From positions 62,001 to 126,000 of the forward strand of contig JAPQWV010001062.1 of NCBI GenBank assembly GCA_027422505.1: DNA of 64,000 nt. The letters are read 5' to 3'. The DNA comes from Craterostigma plantagineum. Lineage: Eukaryota > Streptophyta > Magnoliopsida > Lamiales > Linderniaceae. Position 1 is the stretch's first letter. Each line of letters starts with the position of its first letter. Positions 23,090 through 34,238 of this stretch are shown piece by piece. A program made the position numbers and the translations under genes. The notes under the pieces are model-generated. The model saw only the letters and a list, made by a program, of their open reading frames with translations. It searched no databases and was not told where the DNA came from.

Positions 23090-26000
23090 ATGGATCGCTA
23101 CCCAAGAGACAACCATATATATGATCACAATATGTACTTGAAGGTTCAGGATACGAACTTTCAGCTCGATCTAAGCACATTTCGGTGCCCGGACGAGATC
23201 ATCGTATCCATCCTCAGAGGCCACCCCATCTGGCATGCGAACGGTCACCGCATCAGTGCCGATGGTCTATCTCCAGCAATTCTAGGGATATATACAAGGA
23301 GTTGTGGCAAATGGGGCATTCTCCTTCACAACAAAACTCGGGACGCGGCATATTCTTATGAGCAAGAGCCAGTTCGGGATGATGCTGGACTTGCCCCACA
23401 ACGACAACTACGACCCGCTCCCGACGGACACAGAGATGATTCAGGACTTCTTGCACATGGGATACCAACCGTCGCTTACAAAATTAGCTCAGGTCCAGCA
23501 GCGGTATCCCTCACCCGTGGAAGACACTATTCAGAATAGTGAATAAGTGTCTGTCGCCCGAGCACGCAGGATTCGATAAGGGCAACAACAATATTTTGAG
23601 GATCTTCCATGGCATCGCCTTCTCAAGAAATTATGACTACACTCAGCTGATCTGGAACGACCTCGCGGACCAGATTCGGCAGAAAGAGAACCGAAGGTCG
23701 AAGAATGTGCCCTACGCTCGATGGTTCAATGTGATCATCAGGGAGTTCATGGAGTTACATGCGGAGAACATCCCTCAGCTACCTCCTGGTGGAAACTACC
23801 AGCCGCCAAGGCTTAAGTTTTTCCACAACCCACGGCTCACGGATCTGGACCAACCGTCGATGCCAATTCCACTCAGCTTACTCAGGCTCGCCGACCCCGC
23901 AGGAGCTGAGTATCAGAGATTCTGCCGGAAACACAAATTAATGGAAGAAATGATTAGAGGGCCCCCGGCAGATCACCATGTGAGCCCTCCCCACCACCAA
24001 CCAAGCCCTGACGACGTGATGATAGACGTCGTCTCTCAGGAGCTTCAACAGGAGTCCTCTTTGATCGAAGAGCCAATGCCCGACAAGTGGATGTGCCCGT
24101 ACATGTTGGCGTGCTCGAAGAAACTTTTGAGGAGGTTCTTCAACAAGAAGCACAGCCTGAGACAGAAATGGGGCAAAGCTCACATCCACTGGTGACAGAT
24201 CAGACATTGGAGAACGTCGATCGAGACCTTACTCCTCACACCGCCACCCGTCTGACACAGAGTCTGACGAGGAAATCAGTCTGATCAGGAGGACTGCCAG
24301 AAGACTCAGTATTCAGTTGGAGTCGCTCTTTCCAGCAGTCACCACCGCACCAGATACTACGCTGACCACAACGCCAAGTGTTGCCGGCACTTCATCGCTC
24401 GATCTTGAGCCGCAACCATCTCACGTGGTGTCTGGTTCGCAGGCGCAACTTGAGCCTGCCATAACACCCTTAGAGGCGGATCCTCTGGATTCGACTCGAG
24501 GATTGGGTGGAAGTCTCATACAGTCACAACCTCAAGTGACTGTGAGCCAACCTGACGAGTCGATGTCTACTCAAGGGTTGATAACAGGCGACATCAGTCG
24601 TCCTGGTCCATCAAAGGAGGCGTCTGCACCCTTTGTGACGAACGAGCAGTTCCAAGCCGCTCTCTCTGTCGCTGTACAGTCTATGGAATACAACACGGAG
24701 AGAGTACTTCAAGCAATCGAGACATCCCGAAGAGATACCGGGAAAGCACCTGTCTCTGAAGGTCCTCCGTAACAAACCAATCCCACACCTCCAGAACCCA
24801 CACCCACCGACCCTTTAGCCACTTCCTCCATCCTCATCAACCCATACACCATACCCATAACCGAGCTCCACGACATATTACTCGCCCGCTTGATCAGCCT
24901 GTCCATTCGGTCGTCTCAAGAGGAATCCCTGTATCGGCGATTGGTGGATCATCCTGAGCCACCGACTGACACCTGCCGAGGACAAAGCTCCCACTCACGG
25001 TGCAGACATGACGATCCTGACGATCAGGACCCTCATGAGGGGGAGAAGAGGCCGAGGACATCTACATCCGGCCAAGGACAAGGCTCGGGCGCTACGCAGA
25101 CAAGCGCTGGAGCTGGTGAAACCCAAACACAAATCCAAACACAAACCACCCACACCACGCACCGCACCGCCACTCTACCAAATATCGACCAACCAACCTT
25201 TACCCTACGGACGCCTCCGCCCACACCGCCGATCTACTCAAGCCCCTTGCTTCCGGAAGAAGAAGCAAGTGCTGCAATGCTTGTAGCTCTGGCAGCTACC
25301 CAAGCTACTCCCTTCGTCGCTCCAGACCAACCGGGACCCTCTGGACATGGTGTCAATCCACACGAAGTATTAGACTAGTACATTTTCCAGTGGATGACCC
25401 GTACCATGCCCGAGGAGCATCAGAGACAACGGCTTCAGGACGTATGCCACTTCTTACAACAAGCATCCGTGGACCTCGTGATCATAGAAGACGACGAACT
25501 TCAAGAAGGTATAGACTACCAAAGTGAAATCCCAAGGCTACCGGAGTTGATCGCACAACGAGCGGCCTCCCCTACAAGACAGATGCCAGGGACCGTTCGG
25601 ATTGACACGCTGTGGGAGAACATTCACATAGAGATACCTTTCCTTGAAGAAGTCAGGAAAAACATTTGGAGGTCACCGGTTCGAATTAAGAAGCCGGATG
25701 AGTTCGAGCTGAGAGGGATCTCTCACTGGGATCAGCAGAAGAGAATGACATATCTGTGGATGCTGACCCAACTAGGACCGGACGTGAGGCTGGGGATCCC
25801 GAAGAATCGACTGAAGAGTCACTTCAGGGAACTCTCCCCAATTTGCCAACTCCTCAGTGCCTATTGTGCCAAAGGAGGACTTCCAACACCTCACTACATC
25901 ATCGAACGAGTGGACAGGACCCGAGAGGAACTGAGCGAGAGCGACCTGCCGTACCTCCCCGCCAATGAAGTGTACCATCTTTATCAGCTATATGTGGAGA

Positions 26001-26529
26001 AGTACAAAGGTCCTCAGGGCATCATCAAGAAAGAAGGCCTCGAAGGGCTCTACCGGTTTCATGTTGCGACAAGTCAAGTACTTCGCCGCTCACGACCTTC
26101 AGATGGCGCTTGAGAGTAATATGAAGAAGGTCAACATGGCCGAACCACTCTTCAAAGGACCTGAGATCGAGAGGCTTCCAAGCAATCACGTGCATATCAA
26201 CTATGTCATCGGCATCACCTACAACAACCCAATTGCCAAGAAGAATAGGTTGATGCTGAAGATAGAAATTCAAAAGTTTTGCGACGGAACCCTCAAGATC
26301 GTCAGGAGAAATATCGAACAGAGGTTGGAAGAGATAAATAGAGACACGATGCTGAGGATCCACCGGTTTGTGAGAGAACAGTCGCTCCTGATGGAATTGT
26401 TGGATGACATCGAGGAGCGCCTGAAGTTCAGGTTGACCGTTAGGGACTACGAGCATGTGCTGGGCTTGCGCAGATCGTACTATGCCCGACAAGGACGAAC
26501 AGCGCGGAGACGCAATCAAGCACAAAGGG
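23090..26529 (+). pseudogene. Copia post-pol third ORF of element B (function unknown)
   Basis: Starts MDRYPRDNHIYDH. The N-terminal domain (about 23150-23930) holds FRCPDEIIVSILRGHPIWHA, LGYQP-like GYQPS, a KCLSPEHAGFDKGNNNILRI block and NYDYTQLIWNDL. Its pattern recalls the extra domain found after RNase H in many asterid copia polyproteins (from memory, unchecked). A Ser/Thr/Pro/Gln-rich middle (about 24190-25380) contains a run of QTQIQTQT-type residues. The C-terminal domain (about 25390-26530) has VDLVIIEDDELQEG, IPFLEEVRKNIWRSP, LRGISHWDQQKRMTYLWML and DLQMALESNMKKVN. No clear signal peptide or membrane segment was noticed, which argues against a typical envelope protein. At least six frameshifts or stops break it (about 23285, 23530, 24090, 24280, 24770, 26040). 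Confidence 0.82.
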
Positions 26530-26535
26530 GGAGAT
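26524..26535 (+). other. Polypurine tract of element B
   Basis: AAAGGGGGAGAT abuts the 3' LTR and is the expected primer site for plus-strand DNA synthesis. Confidence 0.92.
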
Positions 26536-26886
26536 TGTAGAATATCATTTGTAATTGTGCCTGATTTCATTAGTTGTCCTTGTAATTAGGGGTTTTATTT
26601 GTATTCGTCTTTAGATTAAGGACTAGCTTGATATTTATACCAAGCTTGTTTGGTATAAATACTTGTAAATGAATTGAGCTGAATAGAGAAAGTTCTGGAA
26701 ATTTATCCGAAAGGCTTGCAATCCGATTCCTAGAGAGAGAAACAATAGTAACTTTCTCACTCTACTCGAATTTTCTCTGTTGTCTTCATTTGAGTTTTTC
26801 GATCGAATCTTAATGTCAATCATTATCATCGAATTACTATGGATTCTAGCCTAGGATCGTAGAGTTGTTAATCTGAGGACCTAACA
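26536..26886 (+). repeat. 3' LTR of element B
   Basis: 351 bp, from TGTAGAATATC to GGACCTAACA. It matches the 5' LTR except for one 9-bp indel and about a dozen substitutions counted by eye. Satellite DNA resumes at 26887 with the target duplication CTCAT. Confidence 0.93.
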
Positions 26887-29589
26887 CTCATCAACACCAC
26901 AAGATTAGTTTTCTAGCCACCTCACATTCGTTTTATGGTCGAGTACTTGAATTCAATAATAAAATACCTAAATCAAGGTCTAAAGTACTTAATTTCAGGA
27001 AATAAATACTTATATCCATGTAGAAAATACTTGCGAAGTGGAGGAGAACATCTAAGACTGACATGGTTGATTTTATCAAGCATTCTAAATAATAAGAACA
27101 TTGATCCTCATCAACACCACAAGATTAGTTTTCTAGCCACCACACTTTCCTTTACGGTCGAGTACTTGAATTCAGTAGTAAAATACCTAAATCAAGGTCT
27201 AAAGTATTTAATTTCAGAAAATACTCATATTCATGTAGAGAACACCTGCGAATTGGAGGAGAACATCTAAGACTGAAATGGTTGGTTTTATCAAGCATTC
27301 TACATAATAAGAACATCGATCCTCATCAACACCACAAAATTAGTTTTCTAGCCACCTCACTTTCGCTTACGGTCGAGTACTTGAATTCAATAATAAAATA
27401 CCTAAATCAATGTCTAAAGTACTTAACTCCAGGAAATAACTACTCATATCCATGTAGAAAATACCTGCGAACTGGGGGAGAACATCTAAGACTGAAATGG
27501 TTGGTTTTATCAAGCATTCTACATAATAAGAACACTGATCCTCATCAACACCACAAGATTAGTTTTCTAGCCACCTCACTTTCCTTCACGGTCGAGTACT
27601 TGAATTCAATAATAAAATACCTAAAACAAGGTCTAAAGTACATAATTTCATAAAATAAATACTCATATGCATGTAGAAAATACATGTGAATTGGGGGAGA
27701 ATTTCTAAGACTGAAATGGTTGGTTTTATCAAGCATTCTACATAATAAGAACCTTGATCCTCATCAACACCACAAAATTAGTTTTCTAGACACCTCACTT
27801 TCGTTTACGGTCGAGTACTTGAATTCAATAATAAAATACCTAAATCAAGGTCCAAAGAACCTAACCCCAGGAAATAAATACCCATATTCATGTAGAAAAT
27901 ACATGCAAATTGGGGGAGAACCTCTAAGACTGAAATGGTTGGTTTTATCAAGCATTCTACCTAATAAGAACATCGATCCTCATAAACACCACAAGATTAG
28001 TTTTCTAGCCACCTTACTTTCCTTCACGGTCGAGTACTTGAATTCAATAATAAAATACCTAAATCAAGGTCTAAAGTACTTAATTTCATAAAATAAATAC
28101 TCATATTCGTGTAGAAAATACATGCGGATTGGGGGAGAACATCTAAGACTGAAATGGTTGGTTTTGTCAAGCATTCTACATAATAAGAACATTGATCCTC
28201 ATCAACACCACAAGATTAGTTTTCTTGCCACCTCACTTTCGTTTATGATCGAGTACTTGAATTCAATAATAAAATACCTAAATCAAGGTCTAAAGTAGTT
28301 AATTTTAGGAAATAAATACTGATATCCATGTACAAAATACTTGCGAAGTGGAGGAGAACATCTAAGACTGACATGGTTGGTTTTATCAAGCATTTTACAT
28401 AATAAGAACATTGATCCTCATCAACACCACAAGATTAGTTTTCTAGCCACCACACTTTCCTTTACGGTCGAGTACTTGAATTCAGTAGTAAAATACCTAA
28501 ATCAAGGTCTAAAGTACTTAATTTCAGAAAATACTCATATTCATGTAGAAAACACATGCGAATTGGAGGAGAACATCTAAGACTGAAATGGTTGGTTTTA
28601 TCAAGCATTCTACATAATAAGAACATCGATCCTCATCAACACCACAAAATTAGTTTTCTAGCCACCTCACTTTCGTTTACGGTCGAGTACTTGAATTCAA
28701 TAATAAAATACCTAAATCAATGTCTAAAGTACTTAACTCCAGGAAATAACTACTCATATCCATGTAGAAAATACCTGCGAACTGGGGGAGAACATCTAAG
28801 ACTGAAATGGTTGGTTTATCAAGCATTCTACATAACAAGAACATTGCTCCTCATAAACACCAGAAAATTAGTTTTCTAGCCACCTCACTTTCGTTTACGG
28901 TCGAGTACTTGAATTCAGTAATCAAATACCTAAATCAAGGTCCAAAGAACCAAACTCCAGGAAATAAATACTCATATTCATGTAGATAATACCTGCAAAT
29001 TGGGGGAGAACATCTAAGACTGAAATGGTTGGTTTTATCAAGCATTCTACATAATAAGAACACTGATCCTCATCAACACCACAAGATTAGTTTTCTAGCC
29101 ACCTCACTTTCCTTCACGGTCGAGTACTTGATTTCAATAATAAAATACCTAAGTCAAGGTCTAAAGTACATAATTTCAGAAAATAAATACTCATATTCAT
29201 GTAAAAAATACATGTGAATTGGGAGAGAACATCTAAGACTGAAATGGTTGGTTTTATCAAGCATTGTACATAATAAGAACATTGATCCTCATCAACACCA
29301 CAAAATTAGTTTTCTAGCCACCTCACTTTCATTTTCGAGTACTTGAATTCAATAATAAAATACCAAAATCAAGGTTTAAAGTACTTAATTTCAAGAAATA
29401 AATACTCAGTCATGTAGAAAATACCTGCGAAGTGGGGGAGAACATCTAAGACTCACATGGTTGGTTTTATCAAGCATTCTACATAATAAGAACATTATCC
29501 TCATCAACACCACAAAATTAGTTTTCTAACCACCTCACTTTCCTTTACGGTCGAGTACTTGAATTCAATAATAAAATACCTAAATCAAG
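26887..29589. repeat. Satellite array 2, about 219-bp monomers
   Basis: About 12.4 copies of the same monomer, continuing the array interrupted by element B. A higher-order period is visible: variant positions at 27171-27180 (TTCAGTAGTA) and 27431-27440 (AGGAAATAAC) recur at 28481-28490 and 28741-28750, both exactly 1310 bp later, which equals six monomers. A variant at 27848 (GGTCCAAAGAACCTAACCCC) also occurs at 11015 in array 1. One frame stays open across monomer borders for up to 123 codons because the unit is close to 219 bp, divisible by three. I do not call it a gene. Confidence 0.95.
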
Positions 29590-29908
29590 TGTTGGTCCTT
29601 TTATTACCAAACAAGGATCAAATGAAAAGATTTAATGTGAAAAACGTTAAGAACACCTTGAGTGCATGTCAGTGTGTGTTTTACTATGTATGGAAACGTA
29701 GAAGATGGCTTAGCTTTTGATTTCTTTTGATAAAGCCCTAATTAGGGTAAGTTGGGGCTTTATATACCACATGTATTTGGTATATTAAAGCCCAGTACAA
29801 AACTCTTACTAAATATCACAAGTCACCCCAAACAACATTAACCCACAAAATAAAACATATAAACCCAAGATTAGATTAGTTAAAGGATGCTACAAAAGAT
29901 TCCTAACA
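29590..29908 (-). repeat. 3' LTR of minus-strand copia element F
   Basis: 319 bp. On the minus strand it starts TGTTAGGAATC and ends GGACCAACA. It is preceded on that strand by a polypurine tract and the third ORF. It abuts satellite DNA at 29589. It shares only core motifs (TATATACCACAT, TTGGTATATTA) with the D LTR at 58606-58941 and is far too different to be its partner, so F and D are separate elements. Confidence 0.85.
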
Positions 29909-29919
29909 ATCTGCCCCTT
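29909..29919 (-). other. Polypurine tract of element F
   Basis: Minus-strand AAGGGGCAGAT directly before the LTR start. It is a slightly changed form of the AAAGGGGGAGAT tract in elements B and C. Confidence 0.75.
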
Positions 29920-31037
29920 AGCATCCTTTTCGTTTTGGCGTCCTTTGTGTCTTCTTCTTTTGGGTTTCTCCAAATGATAGGGAGACTTCCTTAGTCCTAA
30001 GAAGTGCTCGAACGATCGCAACCTTCTTCGGAAAGATATCTTTGAAGAGATGGTCTCGATTAGCTTTGAGTTTTTCTCTTGAACTTCGTATTCTTCGTCT
30101 TTTAGCTGCTCGAGTATTGTTCTGAGTTTGTTCCTAATGATCAGTAAGGTTCCGTCGCTGAACTTGTGAATCTCTTACGTCTTCATAAGTCTCTTCTCTC
30201 CTTTGAAGTTGATGTAGACGATTGATGGATCGTCGTCTTCATTTATAATATGCCCTTCACCATAACTTGGATCTGGGACCTCGAATGATGGCTTTGTGAG
30301 ATTCACCTTCTTCATGTTACTCTCCACCGCCATTTGGAGATCATGTGTTGAATTGAACTTGACTTGGCGTAGAATGAATCTTTTTAGTGCATAGTACCCA
30401 AGTCTGAGTTCTGGCGTCTTGAGTGCTCCAAGTGTTCTATTGTCCCTCGCTATTTGCTCAATATCTTCCCCGCTGATGTGGACGAGGCCGGCTTCATTAA
30501 ATTTTTCATATTCTTCATTTTCTCGCCGTACCATGTAGATAGGCATGTCCATATCTGCAAATCTCACTTTGCGAACTCCCAGAATTTCTCTAATTCTGGG
30601 TTTCTTTGCCTCTTCTCTTCTGAGAGTATCGACACCACCCCCTTTTTCCTCTGAACATCAGTATTCGTCGAAGAGATAGCAGGTACTGGACTGCTTTAGG
30701 TCTCGAAAGATGGCTTAGTCCTCGAAGATCAAGCTCGTCGAGCTTCTTGATTTTATCCTCCTTCCTCCAGATTCTCCTTCGAATTTCTTCTTGATATGGG
30801 GCAGTCACCTTGACGTTTCCTCGGCAATTCCACTACTTCTTTTGTCTTCGTCTTCATTGGTGGACATTCCTCGTCGATGACGGCGTGTTGGAGTAGCTCG
30901 GGCAGTTCTGGAATATCTGCTTCGTAATATTCACCTTCCTCGAGTTCGGCATCGTCGATTAGTGCCACGCTAACATTTGCCTTCATCAACAAGTATCTGG
31001 CATTTTCCATCAAGCCTCTAGCCATGTCTGGTTCCAT
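29920..31037 (-). pseudogene. C-terminal half of copia third ORF, element F
   Basis: Minus strand. It begins near MARGLMENARYLLMKANVSV with the acidic IDDAELEEGEYYEADIPELP block, followed by TAPYQEEIRRRIWRKEDKIK, LRGLSHLSRPKAVQYLLSL, and the conserved DLQMAVESNMKKVNL motif at about 30300. The end region (KFSDGTLLIIRNKLRT) reaches the polypurine tract. It corresponds to the C-terminal domain in elements A, B and C. The N-terminal domain and Ser/Thr-rich middle are absent: upstream sequence is replaced at 31038 by a GC-rich fragment and then element C. Frameshifts near 30170, 30580 and 30780 break it. Confidence 0.78.
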
Positions 31038-31143
31038 TAGGCTTGTCAATGGGGCGGGGATTCCCCGTCCCCGCGGGGATCCGCCCCGAACGGAGCGGGG
31101 AATCCCCTAATTTTAATCCCCGCGGGGCGGGGATGGGGAATTT
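31038..31143. mobile_element. GC-rich hAT-like or MITE terminal fragment
   Basis: Starts TAGGCTTGTCAATGGGGCGG and is built of G and C runs with nested palindromes around CCCCGCGGGG. This beginning resembles ends of plant hAT-type non-autonomous elements (from memory). It is cut off by the LTR of element C at 31144, and no matching second end is present after 47591. Confidence 0.5.
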
Positions 31144-31438
31144 TGTTAGGATATTTATAGATTGTGTCAATAGTTTAAGTCTTGTGTTATATTTTGTAAT
31201 TATCCTTTTAGCTTGGGCTTTAGACTAGAATGTAATTAGTTAATCTTTAGTGTTTGGGCCTTAATATACCTAGGATTAATGTGGTATATAAGGCTTTACC
31301 ATTTCTTTTTGAAAGTAATCAAAGATCAAAAGGCTAACCCTATTTTTCACACAATACACACACTTGAAGGTGAGAACTCTCCCTTTTCATTCCATCAAAG
31401 CCTATTTGATTCCTTGTTTGGTGCAATCGGGACAGACA
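31144..31438 (+). repeat. 5' LTR of element C
   Basis: 295 bp, from TGTTAGGATATT to GGGACAGACA. GTGGTATATAAGG near 31280 contains a good TATA box. The matching 3' LTR ends GGGACCAACA instead. Confidence 0.92.
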
Positions 31439-31440
31439 AG

Positions 31441-31452
31441 TGGTATCAGAGC
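31441..31452 (+). other. Primer-binding site of element C (initiator tRNA-Met)
   Basis: TGGTATCAGAGC two bases after the LTR end. Confidence 0.93.
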
Positions 31453-32758
31453 AAACGTGGATCGATCTTCATTGATTTGAATCCAGTTTCGTTCGATTCT
31501 GAGAAAGATCAAAGGTGTTTTGGGCAAAAATCGCTTTCGGCAGTTTTAGCTCGTTTTGGGGTTTTAATGCTTCGTTTTTGTGTTTAAAACCTTCCCCCAG
31601 ATCGATTCTATGCCTAAAATGTTTTTAGAACACTTTTGGATCAGTTTTAACGAGTTTTGAGCAAGATCGAAGCAAAAAAATCTTCAGAAAAAGTCATCTC
31701 GGCCTCTCTCTATTTTTGGTCGATTTGATCCGTTTTTTGTTGTTTTTAGCTCACAAATCGGTCGAAATCTGTTTAGGGAAGAATTTCTGAAGTTTTGGAT
31801 CAAGTTTGAGTGATTTTGGTTGAGATTTGAGTGAAAACGAACGATTTTTTGGTAAAACTCGCGACAAGCAATGGAACAGTAACTAGTGTTCTTGGGCGCA
31901 AAATTTCTTGCTGTGTCGTTCAAGTCCGCGAAATTTTCATATCCGAGAAATTTCATTCTGAGAATCTTTATCTAAACCGCGAAAATTTCACTTTCACTTC
32001 AATTTTCTCAACTGCTTATTTCTTCAAATCCAAGAAACCCTATATCCGATAAAGTTTATTCCGAAAAATTTATCTGTGAAAATTTTCGGAAACTGAGAAA
32101 TATTTCTAAGTCGAGAATTCGATACAACCCGAGAAAGTTTTCAAATCCGCGAAAATTCTTTGAAACTGAGAAAGTTTGTCAAACCCAAGAAATTTTCAGC
32201 TGAGAGAGTTTCTTTCTTCCGAGAAAATTTTTCCAACACCACGATTTTAAAATCCGAGAAACTTACTCAAATCACACTTCGACCCGCGATACTTCATCCA
32301 AACTGAAATTTTTCTCAAACCTGAAAATTCTCAAACCTGAGAAACTTTCTCACATGCGAAATTTAAAAAAAAAATCCGAGAAAATAAATTTCATCTGAGA
32401 ATTTTTTCTCTGTCCGAGAATTTCTCTTTAAAAACTCACGCAAACACCGAAATTTCTCAGCAATAATTTCTCGGGTAATCTATCTTATAATCACGTCCCT
32501 TCAAATTGCTAATTTTTTCCTTTTTCCGGTAATTTTTACACCTCAAATCTCGTTTTTAAATTTCTAGAACATCTCCGAACTTCAAGATATATTTTCCCTT
32601 CATACGTTTTTTTAAACGTTCACATAGTACTAAGAAATTCTTTAAACGTTTTTTTTCTCTCTAACTCTACTAGTTAAACACATATTTCTCATCTCGTTCG
32701 TTACTAACCCTCTTATCTATACAAGATCAAAACCACGGACGATTCGACTGTACCAACC
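31453..32758 (+). other. Untranslated leader of element C
   Basis: 1.3 kb without coding character. Between about 31900 and 32470 it is packed with CCGAGAAA, CGCGAAAATTT and GAGAAATTTTC words, giving many short self-complementary pairs. Pyrimidine-rich sequence precedes the gag ATG. Confidence 0.75.
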
Positions 32759-34238
32759 ATGTCTGCCACAAATGACATCTCAACAGTGGGCTCCGACACC
32801 AGGCCTCCGATGCTGCGACAAGGCGATTACAGCATATGGACAAACAGGTTCCTCACGTTCATCAGGAACAAAGGCGCACCACTCTCTCAATACCTACTGG
32901 ACTCCATCTTCAACGGTCCAGCACAGTTTTGGACGATCATCCCTGCTCAACCAAACGGAAACCCTCCCATGGATGAACTCCGCACTCCAAGAGGCCCCAT
33001 TAATGAGGATGAAGAGGCTCGCCTACAGGCCGATGAGACTGCCAAAGGATACCTCTTCCAGACTATGGGCAATGAAGTCTACGCTCACATCGAGTGCTGC
33101 ACAACTGCCAAGGAAATATGGGATGAACTCGTGGAAATCATGGCAGGCACAACTGAGAGTGCTCAGGGGAGGAAATCAGCATGTCTCTCGCAGTATGAAC
33201 ACTTCCAGGCCTATGAAGGAGAGGAGCTGCGTGACACATACTTCCGATACTTGAAGGTCATCAATGAACTCAAGAAAGCCAAGATCTCGAGGGACAAATT
33301 CGATATCAACAACCGCTTCCTTGGTAGCCTCAAACCACATTGGGGAAACGCAACCGTGATGATGATTCAGAGTAAGAACCTCTCCAACACCTCCATCCAA
33401 GCTCTCTACGACAGCCTGTCTGCCTATGCTCCTTACGTGCAACCTCAGTCCACCAACACTCGAGTCGACCCATTGGCTCTCCTCTCGAACAAGACTACCG
33501 AACGATCTTCCACCTCTAAGGCCAAACAGAACAAAGGAAGTTGCCAGCTGTTGTATCTGACACCTCTTCAGGATCCGAAGCTGATACAGAATCTGATGAA
33601 GATGTTCGTGATCTACGCAAGCAACTGGCAATGCTCACAAAGATGGTCTCAAAGAAGATCAGAAAAAATCCTCATCCTCCTCCAATCGCCAAAGAACCTT
33701 TAGCAGCACCAAAAAGACCACTCCCACGGAGGAAGCTAAGCCGATAAAGAAAGAGGAGGAATCCGCACCTCAAAAGTCTGTGAAGTGCTTTCGGTGTGGA
33801 AAGTTGGGCCACTTTGCCAAGGAATGCCACGCCCCACGCGTGAAGGACTCTGGCTACTACGACCGTAAGGCCAGAATGACCCGCAAAATGGAAAGTGGGA
33901 AAGTTCTTCTCATCGAAGAAGCTGAGTGGGTGAATGACACTTCAGAAGACGAGGAACATAAGGATGAAGATTGCTGCATGGCAAGGCTGGTCGAACATGA
34001 CGAGGACGAGGAGATGGTTAACACCAGTGAGAACACAGCTAAGACTCCTACCAACGCCGAGTCTGAGGTACGAATTTCACAACTCGATGATGTGTTTAAT
34101 CACCGACACACCATTAAGAAACCCACCGTAGACTCTAGCGATTATGATGAACTTAAACTAAAATTTGAAAACAACTATGCCTTGCTTATTAAAAATAGAA
34201 GAGCTCGCTTGCGCAAACGAACGACTAATGGCGTCTAA
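32759..34238 (+). pseudogene. gag: Copia Gag of element C
   Basis: Starts with ATG at 32759 (MSATNDISTVGSDTRPPMLR) followed by GDYSIWTNRFLTFI and GPAQFWTIIPAQP, the same block order as Gag in B and D. The UBN2-like region follows (YLFQTMGNEVYAHIECC, AKEIWDELVEIM, YFRYLKVINELKKAKI). The CCHC knuckle CFRCGKLGHFAKEC lies at 33786-33827. Frameshifts near 33535 and 33745 divide it into three frames. The acidic tail after the knuckle (AEWVNDTSEDEEHKDEDCC) parallels EEWLDDTSDEEE in D. Gag assembles the particle and binds RNA. Confidence 0.92.

Larger units (their letters stand above)
11367..26886 (+). mobile_element. Complete-length Ty1/copia retrotransposon B (Sirevirus-like, defective)
   Basis: A 15,520-bp element with LTRs at 11367-11726 and 26536-26886. 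It is flanked by CTCGT (11362-11366) and CTCAT (26887-26891), a 5-bp target duplication with one mismatch inside satellite DNA. Order: LTR, PBS, leader, gag, coiled-coil linker, protease, integrase, RT, RNase H, 3.9-kb spacer, third ORF, polypurine tract, LTR. Integrase before RT is the Ty1/copia order. The two LTRs differ by one 9-bp indel and about a dozen substitutions by eye, so insertion was fairly recent. All ORFs carry frameshifts or stops, so it could move only with proteins from another copy. Confidence 0.93.

Noticed and set aside
23090..26529. Calling the third ORF an envelope gene
   Set aside because: Only its position suggests this. I noticed no signal peptide, clear membrane segment or fusion-like region, so the product is described as unknown.
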